A stretch of 42,625 nt of DNA from Methylotenera_A sp031381645 (lineage in GTDB: Bacteria; Pseudomonadota; Gammaproteobacteria; Burkholderiales; Methylophilaceae). The stretch spans positions 1 through 42,625 of the forward strand of contig JANMYB010000094.1 in assembly GCA_031381645.1 (NCBI GenBank), read 5' to 3'. This document shows, in pieces, positions 33,036 to 41,314 of this stretch. The position numbers and the translations under genes are program-made. Each line of letters starts with the position of its first letter. Position 1 is the stretch's first letter. Under the pieces are notes generated by a model, which saw only the letters and a list, made by a program, of their open reading frames with translations, searched no databases and was not told where the DNA came from.

Positions 33036-34136
33036 ATGCAAATTAAAATCAACCGCGAAATTTTATTAAAACCACTTACCAATGTAAGTAGTATTGTGGA
33101 GCGTCGTCATACCTTACCGATACTTTCTAATTTATTAGTAGAAGCTAAAAACAATTCAATTCAACTCACGGCAACCGATTTAGAAATGCAAATCTCTTTA
33201 AATATAGAAAGTAAATTTACAGGCGAGTTATCTACCACCATTTCGGCCAAAAAATTATTAGATATTTGCCGCTCTTTACCTGAGGGTGTAGATATTGACA
33301 TGGTGAGTAATGATAGCCGCATTACTGTTAAAACTGGTAAAAGTCGCTTTAACTTACAAACCTTACCAGCCGCTGATTATCCAGTTATGTCTAAGGCTGT
33401 AGGCACAGGCACAGAAATTAATATTAGCCAAATCGCGCTAAAAAAACTATTGAAGCAAGTAGAGTTTGCGATGGCACAACAAGATATTCGTTATTATTTA
33501 AATGGTTTGTTGTTAGAAGTAAATGAAAATAAACTCAATGTTGTCGGCACCGATGGTCATCGTTTAAGTTTTACCTCAACCACACTAAATAAAAACTATG
33601 AAAAAACCGAAGTGATTATTCCGCGTAAAACAGTGGTTGAGCTGATTAAACTACTTGATGACAGTGAAGATGAAGTGTTGATAGAAATTAACGCAGGTCA
33701 AGTTAATTTTGGTTTTAGTGATATTCGCTTAATATCAAAAGTGATTGATGGTAAATTCCCAGATTACAATCGTGTTATTCCGGTGGGTCATCAAAACACC
33801 TTTAGCGTTAATCGTGTCGGCGTGCTTACTGCTATGCAGCGTGCATCCATACTCTCGAATGAAAAGTACCGTGGCATTCGTATGGTGCTCAGTAATAATA
33901 ACCTTAAACTTATTAGCACTAATACCGAGCAAGAAGAAGCTGAAGAAGAGCTGGAAATTGATTACGCAAAAGACGGCATAGACATTGGCTTTAACGTGAC
34001 TTATTTAATTGACGTGCTGAATAATGTAAGTGATGAAACCATTAATTTCTCGTTTGCAGATGCCAATAGTAGCTGCTTAGTTACCGTACCAAACGACGAA
34101 AGTTACAAATATGTGGTCATGCCAATGCGCATTTAA
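33036..34136 (+). CDS. dnaN: DNA polymerase III beta sliding clamp
   Basis: DnaN forms the ring dimer that tethers polymerase III to DNA. The 366 residues match the usual length and the three repeated clamp domains. MQIKINREILLKPLTNVSSIVERRHTLPILSNLL at the start, FNLQTLPAADYP near 105-115, and the C-terminal YVVMPMRI are clamp signatures that also shape the pocket for clamp-binding motifs. It is second in the dnaA-dnaN-gyrB cluster. Confidence 0.99.
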   Translation: MQIKINREILLKPLTNVSSIVERRHTLPILSNLLVEAKNNSIQLTATDLEMQISLNIESKFTGELSTTISAKKLLDICRSLPEGVDIDMVSNDSRITVKTGKSRFNLQTLPAADYPVMSKAVGTGTEINISQIALKKLLKQVEFAMAQQDIRYYLNGLLLEVNENKLNVVGTDGHRLSFTSTTLNKNYEKTEVIIPRKTVVELIKLLDDSEDEVLIEINAGQVNFGFSDIRLISKVIDGKFPDYNRVIPVGHQNTFSVNRVGVLTAMQRASILSNEKYRGIRMVLSNNNLKLISTNTEQEEAEEELEIDYAKDGIDIGFNVTYLIDVLNNVSDETINFSFADANSSCLVTVPNDESYKYVVMPMRI

Positions 34137-34178
34137 CGCAACTTATTATTCCAATAAAACTTAATTAAAGAAAACACC

Positions 34179-36593
34179 ATGGCGAAAACACCAGCACCAG
34201 CAGAATATAACTCAGACAGCATTAAAATTTTAGAAGGCCTAGATGCGGTACGTAAACGCCCAGGCATGTATATTGGCGATACGTCTGACGGTTCAGGTTT
34301 GCACCACATGGTGTTTGAGGTTCTAGACAACGCGATTGACGAGGCGCTGGCAGGACATTGTGACGATATTAAGGTCATCATCCACCCTGATAACTCAATT
34401 AGCGTCTCAGACAACGGGCGGGGCATTCCTACCGATATTAAAGACGATGACAAGCACGACCCCAAACGTTCTGCCGCGGAAATTGTCATGACCGAGTTGC
34501 ATGCGGGCGGTAAGTTTGACCAAAACTCGTACAAAGTATCAGGTGGCTTGCACGGCGTGGGCGTTTCGGTGGTGAATGCGCTATCAGATTGGTTGCGCCT
34601 TAAAATTTATCGTAAGGGTGAAGTGCATCAAATGGAGTTTCACCGTGGTGTGGCTGTGGCACCCTTGGTGCAAACAGGTAAAACGGATAAAAAAGGCACA
34701 GAAGTGCATTTTTTGGCCTCGGTTGAGACTTTTGTTTTGGTGGAATATCACTTTGAAATTTTAGCTAAACGTATTCGCGAGCTGTCATTTTTAAACTTTG
34801 GTGTAAAGATAGAATTAATCGATCAACGCACCGGAAAATCTGAAAACTTTGCCCATGCGGGTGGCATTAAAGGCTTTGTTGAATATATCAACCGTACTAA
34901 AACCGTACTGCATCCAAAAACTTTTTATGCCAAGGGCGAAAAAGATGGCATGACGATTGAGGTGGCCATGCAATGGAATGACAGTTACAGTGAAACCGTA
35001 CAATGCTTTACCAATAACATTCCACAACGCGATGGCGGCACCCACTTAACAGGCTTGCGTACGGCCATGACGCGCACTTTAAATCAATATATCGAGCAAA
35101 GCGACCTGGCCAAAAAAGCCAAAGTAGAAACCACTGGTGATGATATGCGCGAAGGTATTTGTTGCGTGCTTTCGGTAAAAGTACCAGACCCAAAATTTTC
35201 ATCGCAAACCAAAGATAAGTTGGTTTCATCTGAAGTACAGCCAGTGGTTTCAGAAGTGGTTTCCGCTAAGTTGGCCGATTTTTTAGCAGAAAATCCAGCT
35301 GATGCCAAAATCATCTGTGGCAAAATTGTCGATGCAGCACGTGCGCGTGAAGCAGCGCGTAAAGCGCGCGAAATCACGCGCCGCAAAGGCGTGATGGACA
35401 CGCTGGGCTTGCCTGGTAAATTAGCCGATTGCCAAGAAAAAGATCCTGCTTTATGCGAATTATATCTGGTCGAAGGTGACTCTGCAGGCGGCTCGGCCAA
35501 ACAAGGCCGCGACCGTAAAAATCAAGCGATTTTGCCGTTAAAAGGTAAAATTTTAAACGTCGAAAAAGCGCGTTTTGATAAATTATTAGGTAGCCAAGAA
35601 ATCGCCACGCTTATTACCGCCCTTGGCACCAGCATCGGCAAAGACGATTTTAGCGTAGAAAAATTGCGCTATCACCGCATTATCATAATGACCGATGCCG
35701 ATGTGGATGGTGCGCATATTCGCACACTTTTACTCACCTTCTTCTATCGCCAAATGACCGAGTTGGTAGAGCGTGGCCATATTTATATCGCGCAACCACC
35801 GCTTTATAAAGTGAAGCAAGGCAAAGATGAGCGTTATTTAAAAGACCAGCAAGAGCTGGATATTTACCTGTTGAATTCTGCACTCAAAGGCGCAGAGTTA
35901 GATACTAAAACCAATGCAGGCGTGCTTGCTGGCGACCCATTGACTGAAATCGCCAAACAAATGGTGCTGACAGAAGCGGTGATTCGCCGTATCGCTGCGC
36001 TGTATGACGAAAGCGTGCTGCGTGCGATACAAGATGTGGGTGAAATTAATTTAAGCGATGAGGCAAACGCCAATAAAGTGGCTGAGCAATTGCGCCCCAT
36101 TTTAGGTGCGGTGGGCAGCGAGGTGCTGGTAGCGTTTGATGCCGAAACCAACACCTATCGCCTAGAAGTGAACAAATACGTGCATGGTAATTTGCAATGT
36201 TGCGTCATCAATGCGGAATTTTTAAGCAGCGGCGATTATCGTCAAATTTTAAAAGTATCCACTATGCTGCAAGGCTTAATTGGTGCGGGTGCAGTGGTTA
36301 AACGTAACGAAAAAGAACAAACGGTCAGTACATTTAAACAAGCGCTAGATTGGTTGTTAAGTGAGGCGAAAAACACGCTGAATATTCAACGTTATAAAGG
36401 TTTGGGCGAGATGAACCCATCGCAACTGTGGGAAACGACGATGGATCCAAAAGTGCGTCGTTTGCTTAAGGTGCAGATTGATGACGCCATTGCTGCCGAT
36501 GAAATTTTTACCACGCTGATGGGCGATAACGTAGAGCCAAGACGCGCATTTATTGAAAGCAATGCGCTGGGAGCAAGTAACTTAGATATTTGA
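34179..36593 (+). CDS. gyrB: DNA gyrase subunit B
   Basis: GyrB carries the ATPase half of gyrase, which introduces negative supercoils. In its 804 residues the GHKL ATPase domain has EVLDNAIDEALAGH and DNGRGIP. A transducer domain follows, then the TOPRIM domain with EGDSAGGSAKQGRDRKNQAILPLKGKILNVEKAR and the acidic pair in DADVDGAHI. The insertion typical of Gram-negative GyrB is present, and the C-terminus contains QRYKGLGEMNPSQLWETTMDP. No terminator is visible between it and the convergent small toxin-like gene five bases away. Confidence 0.99.
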   Translation: MAKTPAPAEYNSDSIKILEGLDAVRKRPGMYIGDTSDGSGLHHMVFEVLDNAIDEALAGHCDDIKVIIHPDNSISVSDNGRGIPTDIKDDDKHDPKRSAAEIVMTELHAGGKFDQNSYKVSGGLHGVGVSVVNALSDWLRLKIYRKGEVHQMEFHRGVAVAPLVQTGKTDKKGTEVHFLASVETFVLVEYHFEILAKRIRELSFLNFGVKIELIDQRTGKSENFAHAGGIKGFVEYINRTKTVLHPKTFYAKGEKDGMTIEVAMQWNDSYSETVQCFTNNIPQRDGGTHLTGLRTAMTRTLNQYIEQSDLAKKAKVETTGDDMREGICCVLSVKVPDPKFSSQTKDKLVSSEVQPVVSEVVSAKLADFLAENPADAKIICGKIVDAARAREAARKAREITRRKGVMDTLGLPGKLADCQEKDPALCELYLVEGDSAGGSAKQGRDRKNQAILPLKGKILNVEKARFDKLLGSQEIATLITALGTSIGKDDFSVEKLRYHRIIIMTDADVDGAHIRTLLLTFFYRQMTELVERGHIYIAQPPLYKVKQGKDERYLKDQQELDIYLLNSALKGAELDTKTNAGVLAGDPLTEIAKQMVLTEAVIRRIAALYDESVLRAIQDVGEINLSDEANANKVAEQLRPILGAVGSEVLVAFDAETNTYRLEVNKYVHGNLQCCVINAEFLSSGDYRQILKVSTMLQGLIGAGAVVKRNEKEQTVSTFKQALDWLLSEAKNTLNIQRYKGLGEMNPSQLWETTMDPKVRRLLKVQIDDAIAADEIFTTLMGDNVEPRRAFIESNALGASNLDI

Positions 36594-36598
36594 GATTA

Positions 36599-37048
36599 TT
36601 AAGGGCAATTAAGTTGGGCGATGGTATCGCCTAATAAGCGCCATTGTTGTTTGGTGATATCGTTTTGCATTTGCATAATGCAGCGTAAAACTCCGCAGAA
36701 GTCTTTATTAGATATAGTTTTATTTAGTAAGGTTTTGCGACCAGTCTCAACATGTATGCGAAGATCTTTGTTATCCAGTGTTACTAGGCTATCAAAATCA
36801 ACCCATGTTTCTTTAAAGAATATACCGCCTAATTTGCCAAGGTAATATCCTGAGCGCGGGTTGCCAATATAACATGCTGGGTTATCAGGTAAGCCATTGG
36901 GTTGAGAAGTAAAAACAACGGTTACACAATCATCAGACTTATTATCAATAGCCAATACTAAAACATATTTGCGTTGGCATGTATTTGAAAATTTACTAAG
37001 GTAATAGCAGTCATCTTGCCATATTTGGCCTATGGCTGGAGATGACAT
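36599..37048 (-). CDS. Putative toxin of a Panacea toxin-antitoxin pair, possibly MazF/PemK-like
   Basis: A 149-residue protein I cannot place firmly. The pattern G-Q-I-W at 7-10, RKYVLVLA (26-33), VTVVFTSQ (42-49) and ETWVDFDSLVTLDNKDL (80-96) resembles the strand order of MazF/PemK RNases, where a G-D-I/V start, R-P-A-L-V-L and a T-T-Q/T-S-Q strand precede a D-Q-I-R-T-like segment. The length is above the usual 110-120 residues. It starts inside the stop codon of the upstream Panacea-domain gene (TAATG), the layout of a coupled toxin-antitoxin operon. It converges on gyrB with a five-base gap. The MazF comparison is by eye and could be wrong; toxicity is inferred from the pairing. Confidence 0.55.
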   Translation of the reverse strand: MSSPAIGQIWQDDCYYLSKFSNTCQRKYVLVLAIDNKSDDCVTVVFTSQPNGLPDNPACYIGNPRSGYYLGKLGGIFFKETWVDFDSLVTLDNKDLRIHVETGRKTLLNKTISNKDFCGVLRCIMQMQNDITKQQWRLLGDTIAQLNCP

Positions 37049-37659
37049 TAGTATTCTGCAGGGATTTGGTTGTTTGCTTGGCGTGCAGCAATTAGTGCAT
37101 TTTGATACATACGTTGGTATGCACCAATTTTAATTAATTCATCGCGGTTAATTGCTTCGTCGGTGAGTGCAAGTGAATATGGGATGGTTTTTTTAGAACC
37201 TAAGCCATTTTGCCAAACTCTATCCCACGCGCCATTTTGTTCATGTGTTACATCAATCATTTTAGGAGAGTATTGTTCGCCATATTGAACCGCAAGGTTT
37301 TGCATGATATTAAGTTGGCGAGGGGTAAATGGCTCATCATTAAATACTACTCCATCATTCACTATTACAGACTGGCGTTCGTAATCGAAGACTTTTTCAG
37401 ATTCAATATGTACTGCCTGAGCCAAATCTTGACCAAACTCTTCCCACTCTTCCATAAGGTCAGTAGGTACTGGGCCAAACTTCCAAGCTTGATATTCAAA
37501 GCCAGTGATACTTTTACCAGTTTGGCTAAAGTGCTCAAAATCCATTAAATATAGTAGTTTGAATAATTTAATTTTGCCGCAAAATTTGGTGTTAGCGGCA
37601 AAAAATACAACGGCGTTGATAAGTTTTTGGCGTGTAGTAGAAGAGTTAATTTGTGACAT
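37048..37659 (-). CDS. Panacea (DUF4065, SocA-like) domain antitoxin
   Basis: This 203-residue protein has the Panacea core IKLFKLLYLMDFEHFSQTGKSITGFEYQAWKFGPVPTDLMEEW at about 30-75. The family's K-L-L-Y-x-x-D and G-P-V-P motifs are both intact. Panacea proteins act as antitoxins for many unrelated toxins and include the proteolytic adaptor SocA. The next gene begins at its stop codon, so it most likely neutralises that 149-residue product. The longer frame to a TTG at 37686 is possible; the ATG at 37659 is preferred although its GAGG lies 14 bases upstream. Confidence 0.85.
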   Translation of the reverse strand: MSQINSSTTRQKLINAVVFFAANTKFCGKIKLFKLLYLMDFEHFSQTGKSITGFEYQAWKFGPVPTDLMEEWEEFGQDLAQAVHIESEKVFDYERQSVIVNDGVVFNDEPFTPRQLNIMQNLAVQYGEQYSPKMIDVTHEQNGAWDRVWQNGLGSKKTIPYSLALTDEAINRDELIKIGAYQRMYQNALIAARQANNQIPAEY

Positions 37660-37877
37660 AAGTAGTGCGTTTTCCTCTGTGATCAACTATTAATATAGCC
37701 AATACATGTACAACGACTTATAAAAAAGAATGTTTAATTCTATGGCGCGAATATTAAAGTAGTTTAGTATATAAAACAAGAAGTTTAGTTTACAAGCTTA
37801 TGTTTATGCTCAAATTATTGTATCTATTATGCAGCGATTTTGTGTATACAGAACGCTAAAACCTCTTAAAATAACAC

Positions 37878-37918
37878 CTCTGCAAGCCGCATAGATATTG
37901 GTCTGCAGGGCATCTATT
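37878..37918 (+). repeat. 41-bp palindromic repeat, copy B
   Basis: The same arms as copy A at 10869 (CTCTGCAAGCC left, CTGCAGGGCATCTATT right), and the same total length. The core reads GCATAGATATTGGT, the reverse-complement orientation of the core in copy A. Confidence 0.7.
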
Positions 37919-37954
37919 TTAAGTTTAATTTGGCAGTTTTTAATTAAAAAAATC

Positions 37955-37996
37955 TTAAAAACTCACCATTTCAAACTCTGTTTTGCCTGCTGCCCG
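37955..37996 (-). pseudogene. Decayed 3' end of a rubredoxin gene
   Basis: Read on the minus strand, 12 codons give A-A-G-K-T-E-F-E-M-V-S-F then a stop, very like the intact rubredoxin C-terminus at 38827 (G-A-G-K-A-D-F-E-M-V-E-F stop). In-frame stops appear immediately upstream (TAA at 37997-37999), so no gene remains. The palindromic repeat beside it is also duplicated next to the intact gene, pointing to a duplicated segment. Confidence 0.6.
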
Positions 37997-38075
37997 TTAT
38001 CATCCCCACAAAATGTCATCGCACGGCCTATCATTTGGGCGATAATCACTCAACTCTTTAAGGATTGTTTATTTC

Positions 38076-38702
38076 ATGTGTGATTACGATACGCTGGTAA
38101 AAACTTTGCAGCAATTTGCTGAGCAATCTAAGCACAAGCCGCTCACTTTAGGCGAGGCGCTAGATACTTTAGATGAGGCTGGTTACGCGTTTATTGCGAT
38201 TATTCTGGTGTTGCCATTTTTGCAGCCTTTGCCGCTAGGGCCCGTCACGGTGCTAGGTGGTGTGGCTTTCGCCACTTTGGGTTGGCAGTTGTTTCATGGT
38301 CATGAATCCCCCGTATTGCCAGAAAAATTACGCGCGCTGGATTTCTCTGAACATACATGGCAAATATTAACCAAGGTTTGCCTTAAAATTCTGGGCTTTT
38401 GCAGAAAGTTTACTAAGCCGCGCCATTTAACATTAGTCAATGGTATTCGCGGGCAAAAAATTGGTGGCTTTATATTATTGGCGGGCGGCGCTTTAATGGC
38501 TATTCCGTTCGGCGTATTGCCGCTTAACAATATGCTGCCCGGCTTGGCGATATTGTTTTATTGCATTGGCGAGCTGGAAGATGATGGCTTAATGTTTTAT
38601 ATCGCGTTTTTTTGGCTCATCATCACCGTCATTTATTTTAGCGTATTCTTTTTTATGTTGTGGGTTTTTGGCAAAGCAGCGTTGGCCATGTTTCACTTTT
38701 AA
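38076..38702 (+). CDS. ExoD-family membrane protein
   Basis: A 208-residue integral membrane protein. The cytoplasmic N-terminus (1-32) contains KPLTLGEALDTLDEAGYAF, followed by about four to five membrane segments including IAIILVLPFLQPLPLGPVTVLGGVAFATLGWQL and a conserved P-L-x-N-x-L-P-G-L-A-I motif (PLNNMLPGLAI). These are marks of the ExoD family, first linked to exopolysaccharide synthesis in Rhizobium; the biochemical role is unknown. The ATG has AAGGATTG upstream. The gene is framed by repeat copies B and C, so it may have been moved as a unit. No other polysaccharide gene is near, so a pathway cannot be assigned. Confidence 0.85.
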   Translation: MCDYDTLVKTLQQFAEQSKHKPLTLGEALDTLDEAGYAFIAIILVLPFLQPLPLGPVTVLGGVAFATLGWQLFHGHESPVLPEKLRALDFSEHTWQILTKVCLKILGFCRKFTKPRHLTLVNGIRGQKIGGFILLAGGALMAIPFGVLPLNNMLPGLAILFYCIGELEDDGLMFYIAFFWLIITVIYFSVFFFMLWVFGKAALAMFHF

Positions 38703-38728
38703 GCATGAATAAAGCTTAAAAAACAGCA

Positions 38729-38822
38729 CCACTGCAACCCGCATGAATACAAGGTGAATCAAACTCACGAAGTAAGTTTGAGAGAGGGTGCCCTGGGGTA
38801 TTGCCTCGCAGGGCATTTATTT
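38729..38822 (+). repeat. Palindromic repeat, copy C, with an insertion
   Basis: The left half is CCACTGCAACCCGCATGAAT then ACAAGG, in the core orientation of copy B. The right half is TCGCAGGGCATTTATT. About 50 bp separate them, and this extra piece contains its own hairpin (TCAAACT with AGTTTGA). It abuts the rubredoxin stop codon. Confidence 0.6.
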
Positions 38823-38826
38823 TAAG

Positions 38827-38991
38827 TTAAAATTCTACCATTTCAAAGTCAGCTTTTCCTGCGCCACATTCGGGGCATTTCCAGTTAGCAGGCACATCTT
38901 CCCACGCCGTACCTGCTGGAATGCCATCTTCTGGCCAGCCTTTTTCTTCTTCGTAAATTAAACCGCACACGACGCACATCCAAGCTTTCAT
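38827..38991 (-). CDS. Rubredoxin
   Basis: A 54-residue small iron-sulfur protein, MKAWMCVVCGLIYEEEKGWP and on to the end. The iron ligands are C6-x2-C9 and C39-x2-C42, in CVVCG and CPECG, with the usual aromatic residues and GIPAGTAWEDVPANW between. Rubredoxins carry single electrons to partners such as alkane hydroxylases, peroxide-reducing enzymes or oxygen reductases. The katG gene lies upstream on the same strand across a terminator, so an oxidative-stress role is conceivable but not shown. A Shine-Dalgarno AGGA precedes the ATG. A decayed copy of its 3' end lies 870 bp to the left. Confidence 0.96.
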   Translation of the reverse strand: MKAWMCVVCGLIYEEEKGWPEDGIPAGTAWEDVPANWKCPECGAGKADFEMVEF

Positions 38992-39072
38992 GTTTATTCC
39001 TATTTGCTATTAATTGGGTTATTTTAAGTGATAAATATGTAAGTTTGTCGCAAACGTGCATAAAAACTTACA

Positions 39073-39106
39073 GAAAAAAGCCCGCGTTAGCGGGCTTAAT
39101 TTTTTT
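39073..39106. terminator. Terminator downstream of katG
   Basis: AGCCCGC pairs with GCGGGCT around a GTTA loop, with AAAAAA on the left and a TTTTTTT tract on the right. In the leftward direction it ends katG before the rubredoxin gene. Confidence 0.85.
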
Positions 39107-39118
39107 GGTTAATGATTT

Positions 39119-41314
39119 TTATTTTAAATCAAAGCGATCAAGATTCATCACTTTATTCCATGCCTTTACAAAATCACCCACAAATTTAGCCTGTGCGTCG
39201 CTGGTCGCATACACTTCTGCAACAGCTCGCAACTGTGAGTTTGAGCCAAACACAAGGTCAACCACAGTACCTGTCCATTTAACTGCATCAGTTTTACGAT
39301 CGCGTCCTTCTAGCACATTCGCATCCGTGCTAGATTTTTGCCATTTTGTACTCATGTCTAGCAGGTTAACAAAGAAGTCGTTGCTTAATGTTTCGGGCTT
39401 TTTAGTGAAAACACCATGTTGAGCTTGACCAACATTTGTATTGAGTACGCGCATGCCACCCACTAACACTGTCATTTCTGGCGCCGTTAATTGCATTAAT
39501 TGCGCTTTGTCTATTAACAACTCAGCAGCAGAAACTGGCAAATTAGGTTTAACAAAGTTACGGAAACCATCTGATGTTGGCTCAAGCACTGCAAATGAAT
39601 CTACATCGGTTTGCGCTTGTGATGCGTCCATGCGCCCTGCGCTAAACGGCACAGTAACATGATGCCCAGCTTTGCTAGCTGCCGCTTCAACAGCTGCACA
39701 ACCACCCAACACAATCACATCTGCCAGCGAGACTTTTTTACCACCCGTTTGCGAATTGTTAAATGAGTGTTGTACTGCCTCTAGTGTAGACAATATTTGT
39801 GCTAGTTCTGCAGGTTGATTAGCTTCCCAATCTTTTTGCGGTGCCAAGCGAATACGAGCACCATTGGCACCACCACGTTTGTCGCTACCTCTAAATGTCG
39901 TTGCCGAAGCCCAAGCTGTGCTAACCAATTGCGAAATTGATAGGCCAGAAGACAACAATTTTGTTTTTAAACTAGCAATATCTGCTTCATCTACTAATTT
40001 GTGGTCAACCGCAGGGATAGGGTCTTGCCAAATTAATTCCTCTTTTGGCACTAATGGACCAATATAACGAGTAATCGGGCCCATATCGCGGTGTGTCAAT
40101 TTGTACCAAGCACGAGCGAATGCATCTGCCAGTTCAGCAGGGTTTGCATGAAAGCGTCTAGAAATTTTCTCATAAATAGGATCTACACGCATGGCCATAT
40201 CTGCAGTCGTCATCATCGGTGCGTGACGTTTAGATGGGTCGTGTGCGTCTGGTACTGTGTTGGCAGCAGATGCGTTACTAGGCGTCCATTGATGTGCGCC
40301 AGCTGGGCTTTTTGTAAGCACCCAATCGTAGCCAAACAAGGTATCGAAGTAGCTATTGTCCCAAGTGATTGGTGTGGCAGTCCATGCGCCTTCAATACCA
40401 CTGGTAATGGCATGCACGCCTTTACCGGTGCCAAAGTCACTTGTCCAACCAAAGCCTTGTTCCTCAATGCCCGCGCCCTCAGGCTCAGGCCCTTTATGGC
40501 TTTCTGAGGCAGCGCCGTGCGCTTTACCAAAAGTGTGGCCGCCAGCTGTCAGCGCAACTGTTTCTTCATCATTCATGGCCATGCGCGAGAAAGTTTCGCG
40601 AATATCACGCGCTGACGCAAGCGGGTCAGGGTTGCCATCAGGGCCTTGTGGGTTCACATAAATTAGCCCCATTTGTACCGCACCTAGTGGCTGATCTAGC
40701 TGGCGATCGCCTTTGTAGCGCGCATTGCCTAACCACGTGGTTTCTGGACCCCAATAAATATCATCTTCTGGCTCCCAAATGTCTGCGCGTCCACCCGCAA
40801 AACCGAAAGTTTCAAAACCCATCGAATCTAAAGCCACATTACCAGTTAATACAATCAAATCAGCCCAAGAAATTTTTCTGCCGTATTTTTGTTTAATTGG
40901 CCAAAGCAAACGGCGTGCTTTATCTAAGTTACCGTTATCTGGCCAGCTATTAGTTGGTGCAAAGCGTTGCGAACCTGTACCCGCACCACCTCGACCATCA
41001 TAAATACGATAAGTGCCAGCAGCATGCCAGGCCATGCGCACAAAGAAAGGGCCATAATGACCGTAATCGGCTGGCCACCAATCTTGTGAGTCGGTCATTA
41101 AAGCAGTCAAGTCTTTCACTACTGCGTGTAAGTCTAAACTTTTAAACTCTTCAGCATAATTAAATGTCTCACCCATTGGGTCAGATAATTCAGAGTGCTG
41201 ATGTAATATTTTTAAATTTAATTGTTCTGGCCACCAATGAGCATTATCTTGGCTACCCGCTACCGTGTTTTTAGTGACATTGCCTGCGAAAGGACATTTT
41301 GCTTCAGTTGTCAT
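39119..41314 (-). CDS. katG: Catalase-peroxidase KatG
   Basis: KatG is a haem enzyme that removes hydrogen peroxide and has broad peroxidase activity. The 731 residues comprise an N-terminal catalytic domain and a C-terminal duplicated domain. The distal R93, W96 and H97 lie in FVRMAWHAAGTYR. The Met-Tyr-Trp adduct can be formed by M245, Y219 and W96. The proximal haem ligand is H260 in TAGGHTFGKAHG. It is read divergently from the oxyR homologue (about 296 bp between start codons), the usual arrangement for OxyR-controlled katG. A terminator lies just after the stop. Confidence 0.98.
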   Translation of the reverse strand: MTTEAKCPFAGNVTKNTVAGSQDNAHWWPEQLNLKILHQHSELSDPMGETFNYAEEFKSLDLHAVVKDLTALMTDSQDWWPADYGHYGPFFVRMAWHAAGTYRIYDGRGGAGTGSQRFAPTNSWPDNGNLDKARRLLWPIKQKYGRKISWADLIVLTGNVALDSMGFETFGFAGGRADIWEPEDDIYWGPETTWLGNARYKGDRQLDQPLGAVQMGLIYVNPQGPDGNPDPLASARDIRETFSRMAMNDEETVALTAGGHTFGKAHGAASESHKGPEPEGAGIEEQGFGWTSDFGTGKGVHAITSGIEGAWTATPITWDNSYFDTLFGYDWVLTKSPAGAHQWTPSNASAANTVPDAHDPSKRHAPMMTTADMAMRVDPIYEKISRRFHANPAELADAFARAWYKLTHRDMGPITRYIGPLVPKEELIWQDPIPAVDHKLVDEADIASLKTKLLSSGLSISQLVSTAWASATTFRGSDKRGGANGARIRLAPQKDWEANQPAELAQILSTLEAVQHSFNNSQTGGKKVSLADVIVLGGCAAVEAAASKAGHHVTVPFSAGRMDASQAQTDVDSFAVLEPTSDGFRNFVKPNLPVSAAELLIDKAQLMQLTAPEMTVLVGGMRVLNTNVGQAQHGVFTKKPETLSNDFFVNLLDMSTKWQKSSTDANVLEGRDRKTDAVKWTGTVVDLVFGSNSQLRAVAEVYATSDAQAKFVGDFVKAWNKVMNLDRFDLK

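Larger units (their letters stand above)
37687..38075. other. 389-bp gene-free region upstream of the antitoxin and ExoD-like genes
   Basis: AT-rich. It contains TACATGTA (about 37704) and a direct repeat of AGTTTAGT (about 37761 and 37785), possible operator elements for the antitoxin gene. It also holds palindromic repeat copy B (37878-37918) and the decayed 3' end of a rubredoxin gene (37955-37996). I see no RNA gene. Confidence 0.5.

Noticed and set aside
37687..38075. Possible small RNA or CRISPR-like repeats in the region before the ExoD-family gene
   Set aside because: Only one palindromic repeat and loose AGTTTAGT copies are present; there are no regularly spaced direct repeats.
39045..39422. 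125-codon frame opposite the end of katG
   Set aside because: Antisense shadow of katG with no family resemblance.
40091..40896. Several 100-150 codon frames opposite katG
   Set aside because: They lie entirely inside the strongly conserved katG coding sequence; codon use and composition follow the katG complement.
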